Program-made: the position numbers and the translations under genes
In this document: piece by piece, positions 1-5,846 of the stretch
Layout: each line of letters begins with the position of its first letter
Position numbering within the stretch: position 1 is the first letter of the stretch
Notes under the pieces: model-generated
Told to the model about the DNA's origin: nothing
Databases searched by the model: none
What the model saw: only the letters and a program-made list of their open reading frames with translations
Origin: CAMCYM01 sp041191165
Lineage (GTDB): Bacteria; Bacteroidota; Bacteroidia; Flavobacteriales_D; Sanyastnellaceae
Direction of reading: 5' to 3'
Assembly (NCBI GenBank): GCA_041191165.1
Contig: JBEEPJ010000078.1
Location: forward strand, 1 to 8,633
DNA length: 8,633 bases

Positions 1-1249
1 CGTCCAAGGTATCCACCAATCCAAACCCGCTGGCGTACCCCCACAACGGGAAACGCAACTCTCCCCGGGCACGCACGCGGGCATCGCGGGAGATAAAATG
101 GGGTGTCGGGCCATTCGGATCGACCCCCAAAGAACCGGAGACCGATGCCCAAGTGGGATGCAAATCGATGAGATCGGACAAGGGAGGGGTGGTCCCCGCG
201 TTATTCAATACGTGTTCGGTGATCGCAATGGACCCCAATGCCGGAGCCGGTGCGATAGAAGGAGGGGACTGCAACTGCCATCCCCCGACATCTGTGCTTC
301 CACCGGGATGCAACAAGGTCAAGGACTCCAAGCCCCAACCGAAAGGAATCCCTGATTCATTCTCCACCCGCAAATGCACCTGAGGATCGGCGATATGAAG
401 AACACCCTCTTGGGCCCAGGCAAATACCGGAATATCTGTGGTTGCATCGAAGTCCCAAATCGCCTCCTCGCCTGCTGTCCCGACGATCCACTCCCAACCG
501 GACCAATCCCAACTTCCTGAGATCGAAATGCCTTGCCCCGCCGCGACCGAACTGCCATTTGAAGTGAGTGCCACCGTCACCTGGAAGGGTATTCCGGCCC
601 CATTCCCGGACGGCATCTGAAGCAAGGTTCCTTCCAGAGGCAAACTCCAAACATACGACCCCGCCCCCTCAAACGTCCGTGAAGCCACCCAAGTCTCGCC
701 AGATTGTGTCATAAAAGGAAAAACCACCGAAACTTCCAACGGCAAGTCGACCGTGTAATTCACGTTCAACAGAAGTTCTCCGCCCGAAAAAAACACCTCC
801 TGCAATGACATACCTGTCGCCATATCGAGGGCTATTTCCCCTGAAACGGGAATTTGGTATGTAACACCGCTCGGCAGCGCATTCACTGCAGCGGCGGCAT
901 TCTCATCTAAATATTGCTCCACCCAAAAACTGGAACCGGGCAAATCCCACAACTCAGATGCGCTGTAATCAAACAAATCAAACTCCCTAATCCACATCCA
1001 ATTGCCTGATATGGGATCGCTTTCCACTCCAATTCCTTCCAACCAGGGTTGTGCGCTGCCTAAGGCGATAGACCCACCGCCCAATGGCACTCCCCACATC
1101 GACTCCCCTCCTTCATCCAGCGTGTCTTCATTTAAGGGAATCCGCTCCTTCACACAACCGGTGCTACCCGCAACCATCAACCCTATCCAGAGCATGAAGT
1201 GACTCCAGCTGGGAATGCGTTTCGAAATGGAATGGTTTTTCAATGCCAT
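1..1249 (-). CDS. Putative surface lipoprotein of unknown function, 3' end beyond the window
   Basis: Reading the minus strand from ATG at 1249, one frame stays open to the left edge, giving 416 residues with no stop, so the gene is partial at its C-terminus. Residues 1-31 form a basic stretch (K4, K10, R11) and a hydrophobic run (MLWIGLMVAG), followed by S-T-G-C with Cys32 as a plausible lipid-attachment site; this is a loose lipobox. The rest is polar, rich in W, G, S and T with alternating hydrophobic residues, suggesting secreted beta-sheet domains. Recognisable stretches are WGVPLGGGSIAL (52-63), RVENESGIPFGWGLESL (294-310) and GELRFPLWGYASGFGLVDTLD (396-416). These resemble, from memory only, uncharacterised Bacteroidota secreted proteins with a W-x-(V/I)-P-L start and a FPL.G.A..F.L.DT element. 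The ATG overlaps the TGA of the upstream propeller gene as TGATG, which argues for this start and for translational coupling. Met19 is less likely because it would remove the basic n-region. The frame is secure; the function is unknown. Confidence 0.85.
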   Translation of the reverse strand, partial: MALKNHSISKRIPSWSHFMLWIGLMVAGSTGCVKERIPLNEDTLDEGGESMWGVPLGGGSIALGSAQPWLEGIGVESDPISGNWMWIREFDLFDYSASELWDLPGSSFWVEQYLDENAAAAVNALPSGVTYQIPVSGEIALDMATGMSLQEVFFSGGELLLNVNYTVDLPLEVSVVFPFMTQSGETWVASRTFEGAGSYVWSLPLEGTLLQMPSGNGAGIPFQVTVALTSNGSSVAAGQGISISGSWDWSGWEWIVGTAGEEAIWDFDATTDIPVFAWAQEGVLHIADPQVHLRVENESGIPFGWGLESLTLLHPGGSTDVGGWQLQSPPSIAPAPALGSIAITEHVLNNAGTTPPLSDLIDLHPTWASVSGSLGVDPNGPTPHFISRDARVRARGELRFPLWGYASGFGLVDTLD

Positions 1250-2700
1250 CAAGGTTCACAAGGCTCTCCAAATGCCGCGAGGACTCCTAACATGTCCGCC
1301 ACCGATACGACGCCATCGGCGTTGATGTCGGCCGGACATTCTCCGTTGCCCATGGCATAGATGCAACTGCCATCCTCCCATTGGGCTGTGGGATTGTAAT
1401 TGAGTGCTTCTGCATTCGTGCACCCCTTTTCTTGGCAACTTCCATCGTCCAGCGTGGCAAGAGGATTGTAGTTCCCCGCGAACGTGTAGGTGCATCCCAA
1501 CACCTCGGGCTCGTTCCAAATGAACTCCTGGGGACGAACCACGAAGAGATGCGTCATCGTGCTGATGGCCACATTTCCCGAAGGAAAATAGGGGTAAACG
1601 CTCCAAGCCCCTTGAAACTGAGCCGCATTGGATTCCGGGTTGGTGTCGAAGTATCCGAGAAGCGAGAGATTACCGGATTCCACATTTGCTAAGTCCAATA
1701 TCCTCAACCCACTGAGGTAGTTTGCTTGGTACAGCCGAGAACCTCGTACGTAGTGGTTGTGGTCAATGGAAGGCACAGGGGCTTCAAAGATTCCAGCCAC
1801 GAAAGGAGCATCAAGGTCTTCTACGTTGATGATGTAGGTGCGCGTGGGCACTCCGAAGTTCATTTCATCCAGTTCGTCATTCACATAAATGAACCGGTGA
1901 TCGGGCGAGAACCAGCCCTGATGGGTGTATCCCAGTTGGTTATAGGTCAAATTCGAAATGGGCGAAATGTCCGATTTCACCGTGGCATCCACAATGTGCA
2001 AGCCGTTATAGCCATTGAAACAGGCCACGATTTCCTTCCCCTGATAACTGGCATCGGGTCCCTGGTAAACGATGGGATGGGCGTCGTGGGTGTAATAGGC
2101 ATCGTAGGACCCCGCAATCTGCGGCTGACCGGGGTTCGCCAGGCTCATCACGTGAAGCCCTCCGTTAAAGGTGTTCGAACCGACCGCATAGGCAAACCCC
2201 GTCTCCTCATGGATCATCACATTGTGGGCCTTGCCAAATCCGTTGTAGACCGCGTTCGAGACCAAGATGCTCGTAACGTTGGTGGGCAACGTGGGTAGAA
2301 TATTCAAATCGAGTACCTGCATCCCATGGCCAGAAGCCTCCGAAACGATGTAAGCATGGTGACCAAAGACCTTGATGTCTCGCCACAAGCTGCTCACTGT
2401 GTTGGTTGGCAAATTTGCCAAATACTTAATATTCAGCGGATTGGTGATCTCTACAATGGCAGTCCCATTGGCGCGCCCGTACAACACAAATTCCCTTCCC
2501 GACGCAGGATCCACCCAACCCCAACAATCATTTCCATTGGCTCCTCCCCCCAACTCCGAAATCGGCTTGACTGACATCAAATCTACCCCACTACAAGCAT
2601 AAGTGCCCGCAAATCCATTGCAATCGCAAGGAGTTTGGGCAACCACATGGGCTGTGGCTCCCCAACCTAGCATCCAGCACAGGGATCTTAACTTGTTCAT
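1249..2700 (-). CDS. Secreted choice-of-anchor B family beta-propeller protein with dockerin-like C-terminus
   Basis: This is a 483-residue exported protein. Residues 1-21 are a signal peptide (MNKLRSLCWMLGWGATAHVVA). The body carries hallmarks of the choice-of-anchor B family: DCWGWVD (58-64), GTAIVEITNP (79-88), WRDIKVFGHHAYIVSEA with GHGMQVLDL (106-132), then KAHNVMIHEETG, YTHDAHPIVYQG, GLHIVDA, GYTHQGWFSPD, SIDHNHYVRG and GLRILDL. The repeated GL.I.D.. strands are LVIVD-type blades, so a beta-propeller is expected. The C-terminal 82 residues are modular: two 21-residue cysteine-bounded repeats (402-422 and 426-446, each GCT...NYNP.A...DGSC), then CPADINADGVVSVADMLGVLAAFGEPC (first and last Cys near 455 and 481), a single dockerin-like calcium loop. 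No standard T9SS C-terminal domain is visible. The frame is open upstream to 2976, but the ATG at 2700 is chosen because it begins the signal peptide and has AAGGA five bases upstream. The ligand and enzymatic role, if any, are unknown. Confidence 0.93.
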   Translation of the reverse strand: MNKLRSLCWMLGWGATAHVVAQTPCDCNGFAGTYACSGVDLMSVKPISELGGGANGNDCWGWVDPASGREFVLYGRANGTAIVEITNPLNIKYLANLPTNTVSSLWRDIKVFGHHAYIVSEASGHGMQVLDLNILPTLPTNVTSILVSNAVYNGFGKAHNVMIHEETGFAYAVGSNTFNGGLHVMSLANPGQPQIAGSYDAYYTHDAHPIVYQGPDASYQGKEIVACFNGYNGLHIVDATVKSDISPISNLTYNQLGYTHQGWFSPDHRFIYVNDELDEMNFGVPTRTYIINVEDLDAPFVAGIFEAPVPSIDHNHYVRGSRLYQANYLSGLRILDLANVESGNLSLLGYFDTNPESNAAQFQGAWSVYPYFPSGNVAISTMTHLFVVRPQEFIWNEPEVLGCTYTFAGNYNPLATLDDGSCQEKGCTNAEALNYNPTAQWEDGSCIYAMGNGECPADINADGVVSVADMLGVLAAFGEPCEP

Positions 2701-2705
2701 TTCAA

Positions 2706-2710
2706 TCCTT
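2706..2710 (-). promoter_or_regulatory. Ribosome binding site deciding the start of the propeller gene
   Basis: On the minus strand AAGGA is followed by five bases (TTGAA) and then ATG at 2700. It supports this start over in-frame candidates upstream at 2976, 2934 and 2886, which would bury the signal peptide inside the protein. It is one of the few Shine-Dalgarno-like sites in the window. Confidence 0.6.
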
Positions 2711-2770
2711 GGAGGGTGAAACCAAAGGTCGTTTCGCCAAGGTACGAAAAGCGCCTGAAAGAACCGCTTC

Positions 2771-2786
2771 CGCCGATCAATCGGCG
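2771..2786. repeat. Perfect 7-bp inverted repeat over the DUF3825 stop codon
   Basis: CGCCGAT and ATCGGCG flank a 2-base centre (CA on the plus strand). The TGA stop of the DUF3825 gene (2777-2779) sits in the middle. With realistic folding the inner pair opens, giving a six-pair stem with a four-base loop. No run of U follows, so a classical intrinsic terminator is unlikely. It may be a partial terminator, an mRNA-stabilising hairpin in the 76-base gap before the propeller gene, or a protein-binding dyad. Confidence 0.5.
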
Positions 2787-3805
2787 TAATCGTCACCTCG
2801 CATGTCACTTCTCCCCCATCCGTTCGTCTCATCTCCAACATCGGGAACCCGTCGATCTTGTGAACGCGTATGGCCTGCATGCGGACGGTCCACCCGATGG
2901 GAGGAACGAGAGACAGGGGCTGGCTTACGCGCATTCTTGATGCCATCCACGAGCCAGGAAGCCTCGGGTTTGGCAATCAAGCGTGCGTTGTTGTAAGCCA
3001 TCTCTAGCGTGAGCAAATGTTCGCCGACATAGCCGCCGTCAGGGGTGAGTCGGACGGAGAGTGCGGCATCGACTTCACGCGGATTCGCCAGGGCGAGTGG
3101 AAGCAACAAATTGACGACCCGATCCTTCGCATGCCATTGCGGAACAGCGCACTTGTAATCGTTGTAAATGCGGTCCAAGGCTTGTTCCAATGCAGCTTCT
3201 GCGGCCCGCTCCATGTAGTGCAAAGCATCGGTAGCCCGCTCCATTTCCACCCGGAAATCCTCATAAACGGCCTGGGCATCTTCGCGCTCCATCCCCACCA
3301 CATTGGGGATGTTCAAGCCGCCATCGAGCGCTTGTTCCAGAAAGGGACGAGGAATTCGCTTGAGGTGATCGAGAAAAATCTGATTCCAGTCACACGCGGG
3401 CGCTCCCCTGCGAGGGTCGTACAGCAAATCAGACAGATTTTCGACAAAGCGCGCTCGATGGGGCAGGTTGTCGAAGTCCGTCACCAACAGCTCTCCAAGC
3501 CCCTTTCGATCTTGAATACCAAACCCTCTGAAAAACCAGGCTTGTGCATCAGGTCGTTCGTTCTTGGCAAACACCGCGAAAATCGGCTCGAATTGGGCAT
3601 TGGTTAACCCGGTATTGAATGCGGCATAGGCGCCGTCGCGAGAGGTCACGATGAGACCATCATCGAAAACCTTTTCGAACATGTGATTGAAGTAGCTCTT
3701 CAAAACCCGATGTGACCTCCCCCAGAACTCTTGTTCCGCAAACTGGCTCAACTTCTCGATGGGCTGCGGGTAGTTCGGAACAAAAGCAAAGTCAAACAAC
3801 TTCAT
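2777..3805 (-). CDS. DUF3825 domain protein, with a doubtful C-terminal tail
   Basis: The frame encodes 342 residues. Residues 1-285 match my recollection of the DUF3825 family: MKLFDFAFVPNY start, a conserved FNTGL (near 68), a WFFRGF segment, DLLYDPRR, a central acidic/coiled segment, NLLLPLALANPREVDAALSV, and the closing signature MAYNNARLIAKPEASWL (269-285). Family members as I remember them finish shortly after this signature. No signal peptide or membrane segment is seen, so the protein should be cytoplasmic; its biochemical role is not established to my knowledge. Residues 286-342 are Arg/Asp/Ser-rich and unlike the body, and their codons have low third-position GC (23 of 50 by hand count), whereas another frame over the same DNA looks better. 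A frameshift or a decayed tail is therefore possible. The start ATG at 3805 fits the family N-terminus; only a weak GAG-type site precedes it. The gene sits between an envelope operon and secreted-protein genes, which gives no clear functional hint. Confidence 0.88.
   Translation of the reverse strand: MKLFDFAFVPNYPQPIEKLSQFAEQEFWGRSHRVLKSYFNHMFEKVFDDGLIVTSRDGAYAAFNTGLTNAQFEPIFAVFAKNERPDAQAWFFRGFGIQDRKGLGELLVTDFDNLPHRARFVENLSDLLYDPRRGAPACDWNQIFLDHLKRIPRPFLEQALDGGLNIPNVVGMEREDAQAVYEDFRVEMERATDALHYMERAAEAALEQALDRIYNDYKCAVPQWHAKDRVVNLLLPLALANPREVDAALSVRLTPDGGYVGEHLLTLEMAYNNARLIAKPEASWLVDGIKNARKPAPVSRSSHRVDRPHAGHTRSQDRRVPDVGDETNGWGRSDMRGDDYAD
2780..2934 (-). other. Coding-like alternative frame over the 3' end of the DUF3825 gene
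   Basis: In the frame that later becomes the propeller gene, the segment from ATG at 2934 reads MRVSQPLSLVPPIGWTVR onward, with alternating hydrophobic residues and a stretch ending GGEVTCEVTITPID. By hand count over 53 codons, third-position GC is about 38 of 53, first about 58% and second about 46%, the pattern expected of a real gene in a genome of this GC. The annotated DUF3825 frame over the same DNA has these values permuted. The frame has no stop before the propeller gene's own stop at 1249, so it cannot be a simple separate small gene. It is marked as a probable frame disruption or remnant, not as a confirmed gene. Confidence 0.4.
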
Positions 3806-3819
3806 TTCACTCGGTATAA

Positions 3820-3852
3820 AAAAGATATAATCCAGATACTTTTGGGCGCAAA
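3820..3852 (-). promoter_or_regulatory. Possible Bacteroidota-type promoter for the DUF3825 gene
   Basis: On the minus strand TTTG (3849-3852) is followed after 21 bases by TATCTTTT (3820-3827), which matches the TAnnTTTG -7 consensus at five of six fixed positions. Spacing is in the range of known Bacteroidota -33/-7 promoters. The ATG at 3805 lies 14 bases after the box, so the leader would be very short. The TTTG lies in the spacer of the inverted repeat at 3838-3867. Confidence 0.4.
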
Positions 3853-3867
3853 TGGGCGGCCAAAAGT
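3838..3867. repeat. 8-bp perfect inverted repeat in the TPM-DUF3825 gap
   Basis: ACTTTTGG (3838-3845) and CCAAAAGT (3860-3867) are exact inverted copies separated by 14 GC-rich bases. It lies in the 93-base spacer after the lemA-TPM-TPM operon and before the DUF3825 gene. There is no T-run on the minus strand directly after it, so it is a poor classical terminator. CAAAAGTAAC-type sequence resembles an intergenic element I recall from many Bacteroidota genomes, but I cannot confirm this here. It could be a weak terminator, an operator or a dispersed repeat copy. Confidence 0.5.
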
Positions 3868-3898
3868 AACAGAAAATCGAATGGGAACAACGGCAGAG

Positions 3899-4771
3899 TT
3901 AAAATCTCCCGCCCGCCCCGCCACCGCCAAATCCACCCCCGCCAAATCCGCCAAAACCGCCCCCTCCTCTGCTCCCGCCGCCCCATCCACCGCCACTCGA
4001 GAAATTCTGATAGGTCCCAGGTCCCGAGCGCAGCACTTCACTGAGCACCATGATGAAGGACAGCCACAACCCCGTGTTGTTCGACTTCCGGTAATCGAAA
4101 ACCTGAACGAGTATGAAGAAGGCCATGAGAAGCAAGAAACATAGGGTTCCAAAAACATCCGCGGTGAGAAAACCCTTCCAATTGATTTTGTTTCCCCCAG
4201 GCCTGTAATTCGCTTCCGTGAACTCCCCAGAAGCGAGCTTCCTCAGGTCGTCAGTCCCCTTCACCAATCCGGCCATCCAATCCCCGTCGGCAAAATCGGG
4301 AACCATGCGATCGACGACCCGCTGGGCCAAAGCGTCGGGGATGGCCCCTTCGAGCCCATAACCCACAGCGATGAATACGCGCCCGTCCTCAGCACCCTTG
4401 CGGGGCTTGATGGCGATGACGATTCCATTGTCTCTATCGCTTCGCCCCACCCCAAACTCATGCCCCACCGCCGTCGCGAACATCGAGGGGTCCATGCCAC
4501 AAAAATTGGGATGGGTCACCACGTAAATGACGTTGCTCGTGGAGTCCACATAGTCCACCAACTTCCGGTTGAGCTCGTTCCATTCCTCCCGGGATAAGAG
4601 GTTCGCTTCGTCCATGACCAGCACGCGATCTTGGGGGGGAGGGAGACAACCCTCGGGCAAGGTCTGACCCACCACAGTGACCATCCCCACCCCGGCGAAC
4701 AAGAGAATCGCCCAGATCCATTTCCATCCGGTCCGCGTTCCCATCGTGCCCGTTTGTGTGCTTAGTTCCAT
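3899..4771 (-). CDS. Membrane-anchored TPM domain protein (YgcG-like) with glycine-rich tail
   Basis: This 290-residue protein has an N-terminal signal or anchor segment (about 18-35, WIWAILLFAGVGMVTVVG), then a TPM (TLP18.3/Psb32/MOLO-1) domain at about 45-180. The domain opens with VLVMDEANLLS (50-60), where Asp54 is the usual conserved position, and contains NVIYVVT, GRSDRDNGIVIAI and VFIAVGYGLEGAIPD. A strong transmembrane helix (about 206-225) and a second hydrophobic stretch (about 233-248) follow. The last 35 residues (256-290) are Gly/Phe-rich, typical of YgcG-type proteins. The TPM domain probably faces the periplasm; members of this fold have been linked to phosphatase activity or assembly of membrane complexes, but the role here is unknown. 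The start ATG at 4771 overlaps the upstream gene by 10 bases and has GAGG four bases before it. Met10 is the alternative start. Confidence 0.93.
   Translation of the reverse strand: MELSTQTGTMGTRTGWKWIWAILLFAGVGMVTVVGQTLPEGCLPPPQDRVLVMDEANLLSREEWNELNRKLVDYVDSTSNVIYVVTHPNFCGMDPSMFATAVGHEFGVGRSDRDNGIVIAIKPRKGAEDGRVFIAVGYGLEGAIPDALAQRVVDRMVPDFADGDWMAGLVKGTDDLRKLASGEFTEANYRPGGNKINWKGFLTADVFGTLCFLLLMAFFILVQVFDYRKSNNTGLWLSFIMVLSEVLRSGPGTYQNFSSGGGWGGGSRGGGGFGGFGGGGFGGGGAGGRF
3902..4006 (-). repeat. Glycine-rich low-complexity coding tract
   Basis: This is the DNA coding the last 35 residues of the membrane TPM protein, made largely of GGN glycine codons broken by Phe, Trp, Ser and Arg. Units such as GGCGGNTTTGGNGG recur imperfectly. 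It is a coding low-complexity repeat, prone to slippage and to alignment artefacts, and not an independent element. Confidence 0.7.
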
Positions 4772-5202
4772 GACACCTCGTTGCTCAGCTCATCTGCATG
4801 CGAATCTCCCAACGGAAAATGAATCTCCAATTCTCGAGCACAAGCCATAATCGCAGATTCCAGCCCTTTTAACCAATCTCCGTTTTGAAAGTGCTTCACC
4901 CCTTCGTTATAAACTTCATCCCAAAAATGCGGAGGCACATGCCGGTGGATGCCCACGTCACCCAGGACGGCAAACTTTCGGTCCTTGTAAGCTAGGTAGA
5001 GCAGAACACCATTGCGGGCCTCCGTCTGGTCCATCCCCAACTTGTGAAAAACAAACGCCGCATGATCTAAAACATCCTCCCGGCAACGCGACTCCAGATG
5101 CACGCGGATCTCACCCGATGTGCGGCGTTCCGCCTGCTCCACAGCCGCTCGAATGCGCTGAAGTTCCGCATTGCTCGGCGACCAATGAGTCCCCCATTTC
5201 AT
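4762..5202 (-). CDS. Soluble TPM domain protein
   Basis: This 146-residue protein is essentially one TPM (TLP18.3/Psb32/MOLO-1) domain. Diagnostic stretches are TSGEIRVHLE (28-37), EARNGVLLYLAYKDRKFAVLGDVGIH (61-86, with the conserved RNGVLLYLA strand and GD.GI) and NGDWLKGLESAI near the C-terminus. It has neither signal peptide nor transmembrane helix, so it should act in the cytoplasm, unlike its downstream partner. The order lemA, short soluble TPM, membrane TPM with Gly-rich tail is one I recall from many Bacteroidota. The start ATG at 5202 overlaps the lemA stop as ATGA, and the gene's end overlaps the next gene by 10 bases, so expression of all three should be coupled. The function is not known; a role together with LemA at the inner membrane is inferred from linkage only. 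Confidence 0.93.
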   Translation of the reverse strand: MKWGTHWSPSNAELQRIRAAVEQAERRTSGEIRVHLESRCREDVLDHAAFVFHKLGMDQTEARNGVLLYLAYKDRKFAVLGDVGIHRHVPPHFWDEVYNEGVKHFQNGDWLKGLESAIMACARELEIHFPLGDSHADELSNEVSWN

Positions 5203-5786
5203 TCAAAAGAAACCTGGGGAGCGGTGGCAGCCGCTTCGGTAGATTCAAAGTAGGATTTGGACTCGAAGCCGAAGAGCCCCGCCCAAACGCGGGCGGGAAA
5301 CCGGCGAATCTTTCCGTTGTGCACCTGGACGACTTCGTTGTATCGGGTGCGCGCCACGGTGATGCGGTTCTCGGTCCCCTCCAGCTGGGCCTGCAAGTCC
5401 CGGAAGTTCGCGTTCGCCTTGAGATCCGGGTACTGCTCAGCATAGCCGAGCAACCCCCTCAACGCGCCGGAGACGACGGTGTTTTGCCGATCGAATTCGG
5501 CGTTGTCCCCGTCAGGACCGGCATTTTTCATGGCGCCGAGTGCGGCAGCCCGTGCTTCCGTCACCGCGACCAACGTGCCCTGCTCGAAATCTGCGTACCC
5601 TTTCACCGTCTCTACCAAATTGGGAATCAGGTCATAGCGACGCTGATACTGCGTCTCGACATCCGCCCACGCCGCGTCGACGCCCTCCTCAGAAGCCACA
5701 AATCCGTTGTAGCTCGAAACGGCATTCAACCCCAACAAAACCAACAATCCCAGCGGGATGGCCCAGTAGAGAATGGACTTATTCAT
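5199..5786 (-). CDS. lemA: LemA family membrane protein
   Basis: The 195-residue product has the family layout: a short N-terminus, one transmembrane helix at about 6-23 (LYWAIPLGLLVLLGLNAV), the SYNGFV segment, and the core WADVETQYQRRYDLIPNLVETVK (starting at W40). A long helical region with VTEARAAA and YPDLKANANFRDLQAQLEGTENRI follows, then RYNEVVQVHNGKIRRFPARVWAGLFGF and the usual F..K.YFE ending. Length is normal for LemA. It is likely an inner-membrane protein with its helical domain outside the cytoplasm; its molecular function is unresolved. It is the first gene of a three-gene operon and overlaps the next by four bases (ATGA). A TAnnTTTG box ends four bases before the ATG, and no ribosome binding site lies at normal distance, so the message may be leaderless. 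No in-frame alternative start fits the membrane helix better. Confidence 0.96.
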   Translation of the reverse strand: MNKSILYWAIPLGLLVLLGLNAVSSYNGFVASEEGVDAAWADVETQYQRRYDLIPNLVETVKGYADFEQGTLVAVTEARAAALGAMKNAGPDGDNAEFDRQNTVVSGALRGLLGYAEQYPDLKANANFRDLQAQLEGTENRITVARTRYNEVVQVHNGKIRRFPARVWAGLFGFESKSYFESTEAAATAPQVSFE

Positions 5787-5790
5787 GCCG

Positions 5791-5798
5791 CAAATCTA
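5791..5798 (-). promoter_or_regulatory. TAnnTTTG -7 box for the lemA operon
   Basis: The minus strand reads TAGATTTG, an exact match to the Bacteroidota -7 consensus TAnnTTTG, followed by CGGC and the lemA ATG (5786). Transcription would begin at or next to the start codon. No TTG is seen at -33 spacing, so support is the -7 box and its position only. Confidence 0.5.
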
Positions 5799-5832
5799 CT
5801 TTCCTTCCCCACCGCTTGCCTGCTTGTGGTGT

Positions 5833-5840
5833 TAATTTTG
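5833..5840 (+). promoter_or_regulatory. TAnnTTTG -7 box for fhs
   Basis: The plus strand reads TAATTTTG, an exact match to TAnnTTTG, and six bases (CCCAAC) separate it from the fhs ATG at 5847. The predicted start of transcription would fall on or beside the ATG. No ribosome binding site and no clear -33 TTG are visible; the nearest TTG (5816-5818) is only 14 bases upstream. Confidence 0.5.
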
Positions 5841-5846
5841 CCCAAC

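Noticed and set aside
98..620. Several short open frames on both strands at the left end
   Set aside because: They overlap the continuous minus-strand lipoprotein frame, which has a start, a signal peptide and coherent sequence from 1249 to the edge.
1726..2298. 190-residue plus-strand open frame opposite the propeller gene
   Set aside because: It is a shadow of the well supported minus-strand gene, with no recognisable domain or start signals.
2701..2976. N-terminal extension of the propeller protein to 2976 (TTG) or an internal ATG
   Set aside because: It would place a clear signal peptide about 90 residues inside the protein, whereas ATG 2700 has a Shine-Dalgarno-like site and begins that signal peptide.
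3017..3607. 196-residue plus-strand open frame opposite the DUF3825 gene
   Set aside because: Antisense to a conserved family with motifs throughout; the opposite-strand product shows no recognisable feature.
5118..5846. In-frame N-terminal extension of fhs
   Set aside because: The frame is open, but it lies antisense to lemA and the soluble TPM gene, has no similarity to formate-THF ligase, and the family N-terminus starts cleanly at 5847.
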